Below are positions 55,379-63,512 of a stretch of 64,000 nt of DNA, piece after piece. This stretch comes from Streptomyces silvae (GTDB taxonomy: Bacteria; Actinomycetota; Actinomycetes; Streptomycetales; Streptomycetaceae): positions 1 through 64,000 of the forward strand of contig NZ_JAERUC010000016.1 in the NCBI RefSeq assembly GCF_016745505.1, in the 5' to 3' direction. Position numbers and translations under genes: made by a program. How positions within the stretch are numbered: position 1 is the first letter of the stretch; each line of letters begins with the position of its first letter. Under the pieces are notes generated by a model. That model ran no database searches. It was not told the origin of the DNA and saw nothing but the letters and a program-made list of their open reading frames with translations.

Positions 55379-56782
55379 GTGCAATTCCACGATTCGATGA
55401 TCAGTCTTGTCGGCAACACCCCGCTGGTCAGGCTGCGCAATGTGTCGGCAGGCATTCAGGCGACGGTCCTGGCCAAGGTCGAGTACTTCAACCCCGGCGG
55501 GTCGGTGAAGGACCGCATCGCGCTGCGCATGATCGAGGCGGCCGAGGAGAGCGGCGAGCTCCAGCCCGGCGGCACGATCGTCGAGCCGACCAGTGGCAAC
55601 ACGGGTGTCGGCCTGGCCATCGTCGCCCAGCAGAAGGGCTACAAGTGCGTCTTCGTCTGCCCGGACAAGGTGTCCACGGACAAGATCAACGTGCTGCGTG
55701 CCTACGGCGCGGAGGTCGTCGTCTGCCCGACTGCCGTCGACCCCGAGCACCCGGACTCGTACTACAACGTCTCGGACCGCCTGGTCCGTGAGACGCCGGG
55801 GGCCTGGAAGCCCGACCAGTACTCCAACCCCAACAACCCGCGCTCGCACTACGAGACCACGGGTCCCGAGCTCTGGGAGCAGACGGAGGGGAGGATCACC
55901 CACTTCGTCGCGGGCGTCGGGACCGGCGGCACGATCACCGGTACGGGCCGCTACCTCAAGGAGATCAGCGAGAACCGCGTCCAGGTCGTCGGGGCTGACC
56001 CGGAGGGCTCCGTCTACTCCGGCGGTTCGGGGCGCCCGTACCTCGTGGAGGGTGTCGGCGAGGACTTCTGGCCGAGCGCCTACGACCGCACGGTCACGGA
56101 CGAGATCGTCGCGGTCTCGGACAAGGACTCCTTCCAGATGACCCGCCGCCTCGCCAAGGAGGAGGGCCTCCTCGTCGGCGGTTCCTGCGGCATGGCGGTC
56201 GTCGCGGCCCTGGAGGTCGCCAAGCGGCTCGGCCCGGAGGACGTGGTCGTCGTCCTGCTGCCCGACAGCGGCCGCGGCTACATGAGCAAGATCTTCAACG
56301 ACGAGTGGATGGCCGACTACGGCTTCCTGGAGGACTCCGGCCCGTCCGCCCGGGTCGGCGCGGTGCTCGACTTCAAGGAGGGCCCGCTCCCCTCACTCGT
56401 CCACATGCACCCCGAGGAGACGGTCGGGGAGGCCATCGACGTACTCCGGGAGTACGGCGTCTCCCAGATGCCGATCGTGAAGCCGGGCGCGGGGCACCCG
56501 GACGTGATGGCCGCCGAGGTCATCGGCTCGGTCGTGGAGCGTCAGCTCCTGGACGCGCTGTTCACGCAGCGGGCCACGCTGACCGACCCGCTGGAGAAGC
56601 ACATGTCGGCCCCGCTGCCGCAGGTCGGCTCGGGGGAGCCCGTCGAGGACCTGATGGCCGTGCTCAGCGGCGCTGACGGTGCCGACGCGGCGATCGTCCT
56701 CGTCGAGGGCAAGCCGAAGGGTGTCGTGAGCAGGCAGGATCTTCTGGCCTTCCTGGCGAAGGACGCGGCGCCCAAGCCGTAG
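55379..56782 (+). CDS. cbs: Cystathionine beta-synthase
   Basis: 467 residues from GTG with CCGGAG upstream. The PLP fold-type II catalytic part (1-330) shows GGSVKDRIALRMI with the PLP lysine, PTSGNTGVGLA, GTGGTITGTGRYLKE and GGSCGMAVVA. Two CBS domains fill 345-463 (SQMPIVKP, VSRQDLLAFLA). It joins serine and homocysteine to cystathionine, the first step of reverse transsulfuration toward cysteine. Actinomycetes use this for cysteine and mycothiol. The pair with a thiolase is chromosomally conserved from memory. Confidence 0.95.
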   Translation: MQFHDSMISLVGNTPLVRLRNVSAGIQATVLAKVEYFNPGGSVKDRIALRMIEAAEESGELQPGGTIVEPTSGNTGVGLAIVAQQKGYKCVFVCPDKVSTDKINVLRAYGAEVVVCPTAVDPEHPDSYYNVSDRLVRETPGAWKPDQYSNPNNPRSHYETTGPELWEQTEGRITHFVAGVGTGGTITGTGRYLKEISENRVQVVGADPEGSVYSGGSGRPYLVEGVGEDFWPSAYDRTVTDEIVAVSDKDSFQMTRRLAKEEGLLVGGSCGMAVVAALEVAKRLGPEDVVVVLLPDSGRGYMSKIFNDEWMADYGFLEDSGPSARVGAVLDFKEGPLPSLVHMHPEETVGEAIDVLREYGVSQMPIVKPGAGHPDVMAAEVIGSVVERQLLDALFTQRATLTDPLEKHMSAPLPQVGSGEPVEDLMAVLSGADGADAAIVLVEGKPKGVVSRQDLLAFLAKDAAPKP

Positions 56783-56862
56783 CGGCCAGGTTTCCGGGGT
56801 TCGCGAAATCGGTACGAGCGCGACACGTCGACGCAGCACCGGCTTAACACGGCTCCGGCAGA

Positions 56863-56902
56863 GTATGGGGTGTCGGCAGGGAAACCCGCCGGCACCACAT
56901 AC
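56863..56902. other. Long hairpin downstream of cbs
   Basis: GTATGGGG...(56863-56881) folds onto 56885-56902 with 17 pairs, one mismatch and one bulge around an AAA loop. It lies 80 bases after the cbs stop without a T tract; it could be a terminator, an mRNA stabiliser or a small RNA. Confidence 0.6.
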
Positions 56903-56985
56903 GGCGACACGGACTACGGAGCGGCTCCCGGACCTCCACCGTCGCCCGGACGCGACACCCGGCCCTGACCCGGGACCGCGTCCCT

Positions 56986-57042
56986 CGCGGGGACCGCCGT
57001 CGTCCCGCCCTCCGGGAAACCGGGGGTGCGGCGGTCCCCGCG
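56986..57042. terminator. 14-bp stem with 29-base loop
   Basis: CGCGGGGACCGCCG (56986-56999) matches CGGCGGTCCCCGCG (57029-57042) exactly, followed by an AT-rich run. It separates cbs and the convergent gene at 57.1 kb. The 358-base gap otherwise holds the hairpin above and the repeats below. Confidence 0.65.
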
Positions 57043-57093
57043 ATTATTCATGTGCGGACGCATTCATGCTCATGCGCGGACGCAGGCGGCCGG

Positions 57094-57146
57094 GGCTCCC
57101 TCGGGCGCCTCAGCCAACTCCCCCGGCTCCCTCGGGTGCCTCAGCC
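57094..57146. repeat. Two 22-bp direct repeats running into a coding end
   Basis: Copies at 57094-57115 and 57125-57146 differ at one base and are 31 bp apart. The second covers the stop codon of the following minus-strand gene. A shorter pair (GCGGACGCA, near 57054 and 57076) lies just left. Confidence 0.6.
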
Positions 57147-57563
57147 GTCCCAGTCGGACGCGGTCCGCCCCTTGCCGCGGGTCCACGGCCACGCGCGTGC
57201 GGCGTGCACCGCGTTCACGCCGAAGATCCCCAGCCAGGCCACGACGAGCCCCTCGATCCCCGCGTTCGCGACGCCGATCGCGGACAGGGGGATCGCCAGG
57301 ACCAGCGAGACGACCCCGAAGCCGAACCGCTCCCCGAAGGTGCCGACGGCCGGCGCGGCGGGCTGCGCGGCTCGAGGGGCGGCCGTCATCCGCTGTTCGG
57401 CGAGGAGACGCCTCGCCTGCTGGTCGTTCGTGCCGGCCAGCCGCTGTTCGACCTTCTCCAGGAACGAGTCGATGAGCGCGGACTCGTACTCGGGCCCCAG
57501 CTCGCCGCGGGCCTGCAGGGTGGCGTCGAGCTCTCGCCTGAGCTCAGGGTCACGGGCTTCCAT
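57141..57563 (-). CDS. Small membrane protein, 2TM type
   Basis: 140 residues. A charged helical N-terminal half (MEARDPELRRELDATLQARGELGPE, in parts; HTH-like DUF1707 resemblance is weak), then two membrane helices (about 85-105 and 107-126). ATG at 57563 with TACCGT spaced for a leaderless transcript. The stop lies inside a repeat. Function unknown. Confidence 0.65.
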   Translation of the reverse strand: MEARDPELRRELDATLQARGELGPEYESALIDSFLEKVEQRLAGTNDQQARRLLAEQRMTAAPRAAQPAAPAVGTFGERFGFGVVSLVLAIPLSAIGVANAGIEGLVVAWLGIFGVNAVHAARAWPWTRGKGRTASDWDG

Positions 57564-57698
57564 ACGCTTACGGTACGAACCGCGGGCACCCGGGTCAGTG
57601 GGGTTAGCCCCCCTGTTTCGGCGGTCCGCCGCGCAGGGCACGGCGGGCCCCGTCGGCGTAGCGTTGATGCCGGAGCACGGGAGACGGGAGGCGCGCCC

Positions 57699-58502
57699 AT
57701 GGCCACCACGACATCCTCCGCCCGTGCCGTGCCCCGGACGTCCGGGACGAGGGCCCGGCTGGTCAACGAGGCCGAGCTGCGGGCGACCATCTCCACCTAC
57801 CGCGAGCTCTCCGACGAGGACTGGAGGCGGCCGACCGCCTGCACCGGCTGGACGGTCCGGGACATGCTGGCGCACACAGTCGGCCAGTACGAGGAAATAC
57901 CGCGTCCCTGGATCGCCGTACGCCGGATCCGGCGGGCCTCGCGGACCCATCCGCACCTCGGTCCGCTGGACGGGCACAACGAGAGCCAGATCGAGGACCG
58001 GAAGGCCGTCCCGGGCCGCGAACTGATCGGCGCCCTCGCCCACTTCGCCCCGCAGGCGCTCATCGCGCTGCGCCGGGTGCCCGCCCCGGCCCGGCGCAGG
58101 GTCCGGCTGAGCCTGCTCTACCCGGAGGCGAAGGCCCTGCCCGACGACTCGGTGGACTACCTCGGCAACGTGCTCGCCGCCCGTGACACCTGGATGCACC
58201 GGGTGGACCTCTGCGATGCCCTCGGGACCGGCCTGGTCCTGGACGGGCACGACCGGGAGATCGTGGACCAGGTGGTGCTCGACCTGGCGCTCACCTGGAC
58301 GGGGCCCGCGGTGGAGATCGACCTCCACGGACCGGCGGGAGGGCGCCGGCTGCTCGGCATCGGCAGTCCGGCGGCCACGCTGCACGCGGAGGCGGTCGAC
58401 TTCGCCCGGCATGTGTCGGGGCGGCCGGTGCGCGGCAGCCTGGAGCTGGAGGGCGACCCCGGGGCGCGGGCCGCGCTGATGGCGGCCCGCGTCGTGTTCT
58501 GA
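57699..58502 (+). CDS. DinB/maleylpyruvate-isomerase-fold protein (mycothiol-type)
   Basis: 267 residues. The N-terminal part matches the DinB-like MDMPI domain, with ACTGWTVRDMLAHTVGQYEEI (near 47-67), the conserved His, and a metal-site-like MHRVDLCDALG further on (near 168). Such proteins use mycothiol for detoxification or isomerisation. The last third is a sterol-carrier-like domain. ATG at 57699 with GGGAGG. Function in this strain is inferred. Confidence 0.75.
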   Translation: MATTTSSARAVPRTSGTRARLVNEAELRATISTYRELSDEDWRRPTACTGWTVRDMLAHTVGQYEEIPRPWIAVRRIRRASRTHPHLGPLDGHNESQIEDRKAVPGRELIGALAHFAPQALIALRRVPAPARRRVRLSLLYPEAKALPDDSVDYLGNVLAARDTWMHRVDLCDALGTGLVLDGHDREIVDQVVLDLALTWTGPAVEIDLHGPAGGRRLLGIGSPAATLHAEAVDFARHVSGRPVRGSLELEGDPGARAALMAARVVF

Positions 58503-58527
58503 ACCCCCACGCGCCGGGCGGCCGGTG

Positions 58528-59643
58528 TCATGCGCCTGCGGGGAGTTCCTGGGCGGACGGGGTGGCGAGGACGGTCAGGAAGAAGGTCCGTACGTCCTCG
58601 GCGAGGAGCTCCGGGACCTCCATCGCGGCGAAGTGGCCGCCGCGTTCGAACTCCGACCAGTGCCTGATGTCGTACAGCCGCTCGGCCAGCGGCCGTACCG
58701 ACTGTGTGATGTCGTGCGCGAACACCGCCACGCCGACCGGGACCGGGCACGGGGCGGCGCCCCGCGCCGTCTCGCGGTGCAGGCGTGCCGAGGAGGCGGC
58801 GGTGGCGGTCAGCCAGTACAGCGAGACATCGGTGAGCAGCTGCTCGTCGCTGATCGTCGACCGGGGGTCGGTCCACTCGGCGAACCGTTCGGCGATCCAG
58901 GCCAGTTGGCCGGCCGGCGAGTCGGTCAGCGCGTAGCCGACGGTCTGCGGGGTGGTGGCCTGGAGGGCCTGGTAGGGCGGCCGGTTCGCCATCAGCCGGC
59001 GGATCCTGTCGAGCCGGGCCTCGTCCGCCGGTGACAGCGCGATGCCGGCCTCGGGGGCAGGCCGGGTCGGCAGGTAGTTGACGTGCACTCCGACGACCCG
59101 GTCGGGCGCGACGGCACCGAGCGCCGTCGAGATTCCCGCGCCGAAGTCGCCGCCCTGCGCGCCGTAGCGCTCGTGACCGAGGCGCCGCATCAGCTCCGCC
59201 CAGGCCCGGGCGATACGGGCCGTGTCCCAGCCCCGCTCATGGGTCGGCCCGGAGAATCCGTACCCCGGGATCGACGGGATCACCAGGTGGAAGTCGCGCG
59301 AGAGCGGCTCGATGACGTCGAGGAACTCCAGGAACGAACCGGGCCAGCCGTGGGTGAGGATCAGCGCGAGAGCGTCCGGCTTCGCGGAGCGGACGTGGAC
59401 GAAGTGGATGTTCTGGCCGTCGATCTCGGTGGTGAAGTGCGGGAGTTCGTTGAGCGCGGCCTCGTGCTCACGCCAGTCGTAGCGGGTGCGCCAGTGTGCG
59501 GCCAGCTCCTTGAGCCGTGCCAGCGGGAAGCCGTAATCCCACCCGGCGCCGGTCACTTCGTCGGGCCAACGGGTACGGGAGAGGCGGTCGTCGAGGTCGT
59601 CGAGATCGGCCTGGGGTACGGCGATGCGGAACGGCTTGATCAT
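58528..59643 (-). CDS. Epoxide hydrolase, EHN-type
   Basis: 371 residues, alpha/beta hydrolase with the N-terminal epoxide hydrolase domain (residues 3-105). [10 protein letters not shown] is the oxyanion region, [10 protein letters not shown] carries the nucleophilic Asp, and RGGHFAAME the His. Converts epoxides to diols. ATG at 59643 with GGAGTG. It is divergent from a MarR regulator, with twin palindromes between, so it is probably induced by a phenolic or epoxide ligand. Confidence 0.88.
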   Translation of the reverse strand: MIKPFRIAVPQADLDDLDDRLSRTRWPDEVTGAGWDYGFPLARLKELAAHWRTRYDWREHEAALNELPHFTTEIDGQNIHFVHVRSAKPDALALILTHGWPGSFLEFLDVIEPLSRDFHLVIPSIPGYGFSGPTHERGWDTARIARAWAELMRRLGHERYGAQGGDFGAGISTALGAVAPDRVVGVHVNYLPTRPAPEAGIALSPADEARLDRIRRLMANRPPYQALQATTPQTVGYALTDSPAGQLAWIAERFAEWTDPRSTISDEQLLTDVSLYWLTATAASSARLHRETARGAAPCPVPVGVAVFAHDITQSVRPLAERLYDIRHWSEFERGGHFAAMEVPELLAEDVRTFFLTVLATPSAQELPAGA

Positions 59644-59687
59644 GGGATCACTCCAGACGGCTTCATTCGCGCCCGAACAGTGGGGCG

Positions 59688-59712
59688 CCAAACGTTTGGG
59701 CGACAAACGTTT
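59688..59712. promoter_or_regulatory. Twin AAACGTTT palindromes, MarR operator
   Basis: CCAAACGTTTGG (59688-59699, perfect 12-bp palindrome) and AAACGTTT (59705-59712) have centres 15 bp apart. They lie between the divergent epoxide hydrolase and MarR genes, the natural place for autoregulated MarR control. Confidence 0.7.
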
Positions 59713-59770
59713 ACCATCCGAACGATACTCGCAATCGTAGGTGCGTCCAACGATTAGTTAGACTCGTCCC

Positions 59771-60253
59771 ATGGAGAGCCCGGCAGACGAGACGCCCGTC
59801 CGATGGAAGGGGCTGCCCAGCTGGCTGCTCACCCAGACCGCCCAGCACGCGCACCGGCTGGTGGCCGAGGGGTTCTCGTCGGCCGGTGCCCGCGGCTACC
59901 ACTACCGTCTGCTGGCGACGCTGGAGGAGGGCGGACCGGCCAGCCAGGCCGCGCTGGGCCGCCGCAGCGGCATCCACGTCAGCGACATGGTGGCGACGGT
60001 GAACGAGCTCGCCGACCGCGAGCTGGTCGAGCGGGCCCCGGACCCCTCCGACCGGCGGCGCAACGTCATCTCGCTGACCGGTGCCGGCAGGCGGCATCTG
60101 CGGCGGCTGGAGAAGCAGCTGGCCGCCTCGCAGGACGAGCTGCTGGCCCCGCTGTCGCCCGAGGAGCGGCAGCAGCTGACCGGGCTGCTGTCCAGGCTGC
60201 TGCACCACCACGAGGGCGGGGCGGCCGGCACCCCGGAGGAGCCCGCGCGCTGA
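59771..60253 (+). CDS. MarR-family regulator
   Basis: 160 residues. Winged helix at about 40-110 (GGPASQAALGRRSGIHVSDMVATVNELADRELVERAPDPSDRRRN, in parts), with the wing DRRRNVISLT. The C terminus is His/Gly-rich. ATG at 59771 with TAGACT (59759-59764) spaced for a leaderless mRNA. It is the probable regulator of the divergent epoxide hydrolase gene. Confidence 0.9.
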   Translation: MESPADETPVRWKGLPSWLLTQTAQHAHRLVAEGFSSAGARGYHYRLLATLEEGGPASQAALGRRSGIHVSDMVATVNELADRELVERAPDPSDRRRNVISLTGAGRRHLRRLEKQLAASQDELLAPLSPEERQQLTGLLSRLLHHHEGGAAGTPEEPAR

Positions 60254-60284
60254 CGTCAGGCCGCGGACGGCCGCGGCCCGGCGA

Positions 60285-60866
60285 TCAGGGAGGGGTCGCT
60301 TCGGCGAGGAAGGCCTCGGGGGTGACCGCGTACCCCATGGCGTTGATGACGGAGACCGGGACCCGGTCGAACAGGACGGTCGGGGTGGACCGCACGCCGC
60401 TCGTCTCGAAGGCCGCCGACACCTGCGCCGCCCAGGGCAGATAGGTGCGCTCCATGACCTTCCGCCGGAATTCGTCGGTGTGCAGTGCCTGGACCTCGTC
60501 GGCGAGCCGCAGCAGGGTGTCCCGGTCGGCGAAGGCGTCCACGTCCTCGCTGGGCTGATCGGCGTACAGGGCCCGCAGGAAGAGCATGAACGGCTTCTGC
60601 CCCTCGTCCGCGGCGGCTCCCAGCGCGGCCAGCGCCTCCAGGGACCCGCTGCCGCCCGCGGAGTCGTCGATGAAGGTGCCGAAATGGTGGTCCACCGCGA
60701 ACCGGCCCTCGTCGGCGGCCTGCTCCATCACGGCCCCGAGGCCGAGCTCCATGCGCTTGCAGTACGGGCAGCGCAGATCGGCGTAGACGCTCAGCACATG
60801 CGCGGCGTCGGGGTCGCCGTAGCGGACGATGACGCCGCCCGGCCCTCTCGTATTGGCTGGGATCAT
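60285..60866 (-). CDS. DsbA/FrnE-like thioredoxin-fold oxidoreductase
   Basis: 193 residues. The active site is CPYC (near 33-36, VYADLRCPYCKRME), followed by a helical insertion as in DsbA or DsbG, and STPTVLFD with the conserved cis-Pro near 160. No clear signal peptide, so it may work in the cytosol. Convergent with MarR and divergent from RpiR. The ATG at 60866 has no clear ribosome site. Confidence 0.85.
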   Translation of the reverse strand: MIPANTRGPGGVIVRYGDPDAAHVLSVYADLRCPYCKRMELGLGAVMEQAADEGRFAVDHHFGTFIDDSAGGSGSLEALAALGAAADEGQKPFMLFLRALYADQPSEDVDAFADRDTLLRLADEVQALHTDEFRRKVMERTYLPWAAQVSAAFETSGVRSTPTVLFDRVPVSVINAMGYAVTPEAFLAEATPP

Positions 60867-61019
60867 GCCCCCAGGGTCGGCAGCGGGGGGCGGTCCCGCA
60901 ATGCGAGCGGCGGGGAGCCGGGGGCGTGCGCGGACTGTATATGGACATGCAGACCGCTTGCTGGCTGAATGGATTCCTCGGTGCCGGGTCCGGCGCGGTG
61001 GACAGGTGGAGGGGACAGC

Positions 61020-61868
61020 ATGAGCGGGAGCAGCCCGGCGGCGCGGTTGCAGCGGCTCTTCGAGGGGCAGCGGCTCACGCCCACCCAGCGGCGGATCGCG
61101 CACTCCATGGTGCGGCGGGCCGCCGATGCACCGTTCCTGTCCAGCGTGGAGCTGGCCGAGCTGGCGGGGGTCAGCCAGCCGTCCGTCACCCGCTTCGCGG
61201 TGGCGCTCGGCTTCGACGGGTACCCCGCGCTGCGCAAGCACCTCAGGGACGTCACCCCGGAGGGGGCGGCCGGCGCGGACGGCGTCGAGGAGAGCTTCAA
61301 CGAGTACCAGCAGGCGGTGCGGGCCGAGATCGAGAATCTGCGGCAGCTGTCCGAGCTGCTCGCCGATCCGGCCCCGGTGGAGCGGGCGGGGCGGCTGCTC
61401 GCCGGGTCCAGGCCGCTGCTCGTGCTCGGGCTGCGGGCCGCGTCCTCGCAGGCCCGGGGGTTCGGGTACTTCGCCGCCAAGGTGCACCCCGATGTGCGGG
61501 TCCTCGACGAGAGCGGCAGCATGCTGCACGACCGCGTCGACGCCGCCCGGCGGGCCGGTGCGAGCGTGCTGCTGTGCTTCGCGCTGCCGCGGCACCCGCG
61601 CGAGGTCGTGGACGCGCTGGCGTACGCCCGGGAGCAGGGGCTGACCGTCGTGACCGTGGCCGACTCGGCGTTCGCGCCCGTGGCGGCCCACAGCGATCTG
61701 CTGATCCCGGCCGCCGTCGGGACCGGACTGGCCTTCGACACCGCGTGCGCGCCGATGCTGCTGGGGCGGGTGCTGCTGGAGGCCATGTGCGACGGGCTGC
61801 CCGAGGCACAGGCCCGGCTGGAGGAGTTCGACGCGAGGGCCGCCGCGCGGGGCCTGTTCGTCGAGTAG
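61020..61868 (+). CDS. MurR/RpiR-family regulator
   Basis: 282 residues. HTH at about 14-80 (LTPTQRRIAHSMVRRA, SVELAELAGVSQPSVTRFAVALGFDGYPALRKHLR) followed by a SIS sugar-phosphate-binding domain (about 125-265; LLVLGLRAASSQARGFGYF, AHSDLLIPAAVG). Senses sugar phosphates. ATG with GGAGGGG. No sugar-catabolic gene is adjacent, so its target is elsewhere or it is global. Confidence 0.88.
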   Translation: MSGSSPAARLQRLFEGQRLTPTQRRIAHSMVRRAADAPFLSSVELAELAGVSQPSVTRFAVALGFDGYPALRKHLRDVTPEGAAGADGVEESFNEYQQAVRAEIENLRQLSELLADPAPVERAGRLLAGSRPLLVLGLRAASSQARGFGYFAAKVHPDVRVLDESGSMLHDRVDAARRAGASVLLCFALPRHPREVVDALAYAREQGLTVVTVADSAFAPVAAHSDLLIPAAVGTGLAFDTACAPMLLGRVLLEAMCDGLPEAQARLEEFDARAAARGLFVE

Positions 61869-61974
61869 GCGGAAGACGGGCGGCTGCTTCGCCGTTTCTC
61901 AGACATCGCTCATCTGTGCCTATTAATCTCCGCGCCCAGAAGGTCCACAGGGAACCGCGGAGAGGGGTACGGAC

Positions 61975-62544
61975 GTGGGGCGCGGAGCGCAGTCGTTGGC
62001 GAGGGTGGCCGTGATCGTACGGGCCGGGGCCGCGCCGTTGTGGTGGCCGGGGCTGCTGGCGGCGGCCGTCGGCGCGTTCGTCCCCGGGCTCACCGGCCGG
62101 CGGATCGGGCTGCTGGCGGGCGCCGCGCTGTTCCTGGTGACCCTGGCCGCCGTGGCGTTCACCCGTACGGGGCGGTACGCGGAGCTCGCGAGGGCCGCCA
62201 CCCGGGCCGGGCGCGGTGACTTCCTCCAGGACCGGGACGTGACCGTACGAAACTGGCGGCGCGGCTACCGCTGGTGGCTGGCCGGCGCGTTCCTCGTGGC
62301 GGTCGCCAGTGCGTACGTGCTGCCCGGTGCGGGCGGGCTCGTGCTGGCCGGGGCCGGCGCCGGGCTCTGGCTCAAGGCCGCCCGGATCGGCCGGCGGGAG
62401 GGGCGGGACGACGTCCTGTACTGGGTGCGCACCGACTGGGTGGAGCGCGGCCGGCCCGCGGGAAAGCACGTGAAGGCGTACCGGACGACCGGCCCCATGG
62501 CGGGGGACGCCGCGCCCGGAGGGGCACGGCGTCGCCGCCGCTGA
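61975..62544 (+). CDS. Membrane protein of unknown function
   Basis: 189 residues from GTG with GGAGAGG. Hydrophobic segments at about 21-38, 43-62, 99-115 and 117-132, then an Arg-rich basic tail. No family recognised. Convergent with the roadblock-like gene; their stops are ten bases apart. Confidence 0.6.
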   Translation: MGRGAQSLARVAVIVRAGAAPLWWPGLLAAAVGAFVPGLTGRRIGLLAGAALFLVTLAAVAFTRTGRYAELARAATRAGRGDFLQDRDVTVRNWRRGYRWWLAGAFLVAVASAYVLPGAGGLVLAGAGAGLWLKAARIGRREGRDDVLYWVRTDWVERGRPAGKHVKAYRTTGPMAGDAAPGGARRRRR

Positions 62545-62554
62545 GGGAGCCGGA

Positions 62555-62929
62555 TCAGACCTCCAGTTCCGCCTCGATCTTCCGCAGCTGGTGGCGGGCC
62601 ATCGCCAGGTTGGACCTGGCCTTGTCGATGACGAGGTAGAGGAACAGGCCGTTGCTGCCGCGGGTCTTGAGGAGCCGGATCAGGTGGTACTGGGCGCCGA
62701 GGGTGATCAGGATGTCCTCGATCTCGTCCTTGATGCCCAGGTGCTCCATGGTCCGGAGCTTCGCGCGGACGACATCGGTGTTCCCTGCCGCGGCGACCTC
62801 CAGGTTGAAGTCCTTGCCGCCGCCCAGGGTGCCCAGCGCCATGCCGCTGGTGTAGTCGACGAGTGCGACACCGACGGTCCCCTCGATCGACGCCATCGCA
62901 TCCTTCAGTGACGCTTCGGTGTTGGCCAT
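62555..62929 (-). CDS. Roadblock/LC7-like protein (third gene of operon)
   Basis: 124 residues. SIEGTVGVALVDYTSGMALG then an alternating beta/alpha pattern and LYLVIDKARSNLAMARHQLRKIEAELEV resemble roadblock/LC7 or V4R-type small dimer proteins. ATG at 62929 is preferred over an upstream frame. It follows the roadblock gene by 77 bases on the same strand. Roadblock proteins in actinomycetes work with Ras-like GTPases in conservons; no GTPase or sensor is seen here. Confidence 0.65.
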   Translation of the reverse strand: MANTEASLKDAMASIEGTVGVALVDYTSGMALGTLGGGKDFNLEVAAAGNTDVVRAKLRTMEHLGIKDEIEDILITLGAQYHLIRLLKTRGSNGLFLYLVIDKARSNLAMARHQLRKIEAELEV

Positions 62930-63006
62930 AGTGCTCGTTTCCTTTCCCTGGCCGGCCCGGTGGCCGGTCCGCTGCTGGGTGGTGCGTTGCCGGGTGGTGC
63001 GGGGTG

Positions 63007-63474
63007 TCACGTGGCATCCGGTGGGGTGGTGCGGCGGGGCAGCGCCCGCGCCTGCTGCGGCCGCGGAGGCGGCACGGGCCGGTCGGGGCGGTCCTGCGCG
63101 GCGTCGACGACCTCGCCGATACGCGCACCCGCGCGGCGGCCTTCGAGGTGCAGGCGGCCGACGTTGATGCGGTCCTCGGCGAGCAGGGTGAGGACGGCGG
63201 AGGAGCCCGCCGCGTAGGTGGCGATGTAGCCGCTCTCGCCGCGGATCAGGAGTTCGCGGAAGCCGCCCCGCCCGGTGGCGTCAGTCATCCGGATCGAGAC
63301 GCCGAGCGCGGCGGCGGTCAGCGCGGCGACACCCTCCGCCTCGATGCCCGGGGTGTCCTGGGCGACGATCAGGCCGTCCGTGCTGGCGGCCAGCGCGCCG
63401 GTCAGGAGCGGCACCCGGGCGCGTAACCGCTGGAGCTCGTCGAGGACGTCCTTCACCTCTGCCTCGGGCACCAT
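63007..63474 (-). CDS. Roadblock/LC7 protein with a TTA codon (bldA target candidate)
   Basis: 155 residues. Residues 6-125 match MglB/roadblock (VKDVLDELQR, GALAASTDGLIVAQDTPG, AALTAAALGVSIRM, LLIRGESGYIATYAAGSSAVLTLLAEDRINVGRLHLEGRRAG, in parts), with a Pro/Gln-rich tail. Leu17 is coded by TTA (complement of 63424-63426). GGGAGGAG is seven bases before the ATG at 63474. Such TTA-bearing genes are translated only when bldA is charged, late in growth. The 38-base gap from the upstream gene implies one operon. Confidence 0.85.
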   Translation of the reverse strand: MVPEAEVKDVLDELQRLRARVPLLTGALAASTDGLIVAQDTPGIEAEGVAALTAAALGVSIRMTDATGRGGFRELLIRGESGYIATYAAGSSAVLTLLAEDRINVGRLHLEGRRAGARIGEVVDAAQDRPDRPVPPPRPQQARALPRRTTPPDAT

Positions 63475-63512
63475 CAGCTGTCTCCTCCCGGCACGCTGTC
63501 TGAGCGCGCGTA

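Noticed and set aside
58528..59643. TAA triplet near 59534 as a TTA codon in the epoxide hydrolase gene
   Set aside because: In frame the minus strand reads GAT TAC (Asp-Tyr), not TTA.
60285..61691. 468-codon minus-strand frame joining the DsbA-like gene and the region opposite RpiR
   Set aside because: Only the last 193 codons make a thioredoxin fold; the rest is shadow of the RpiR gene.
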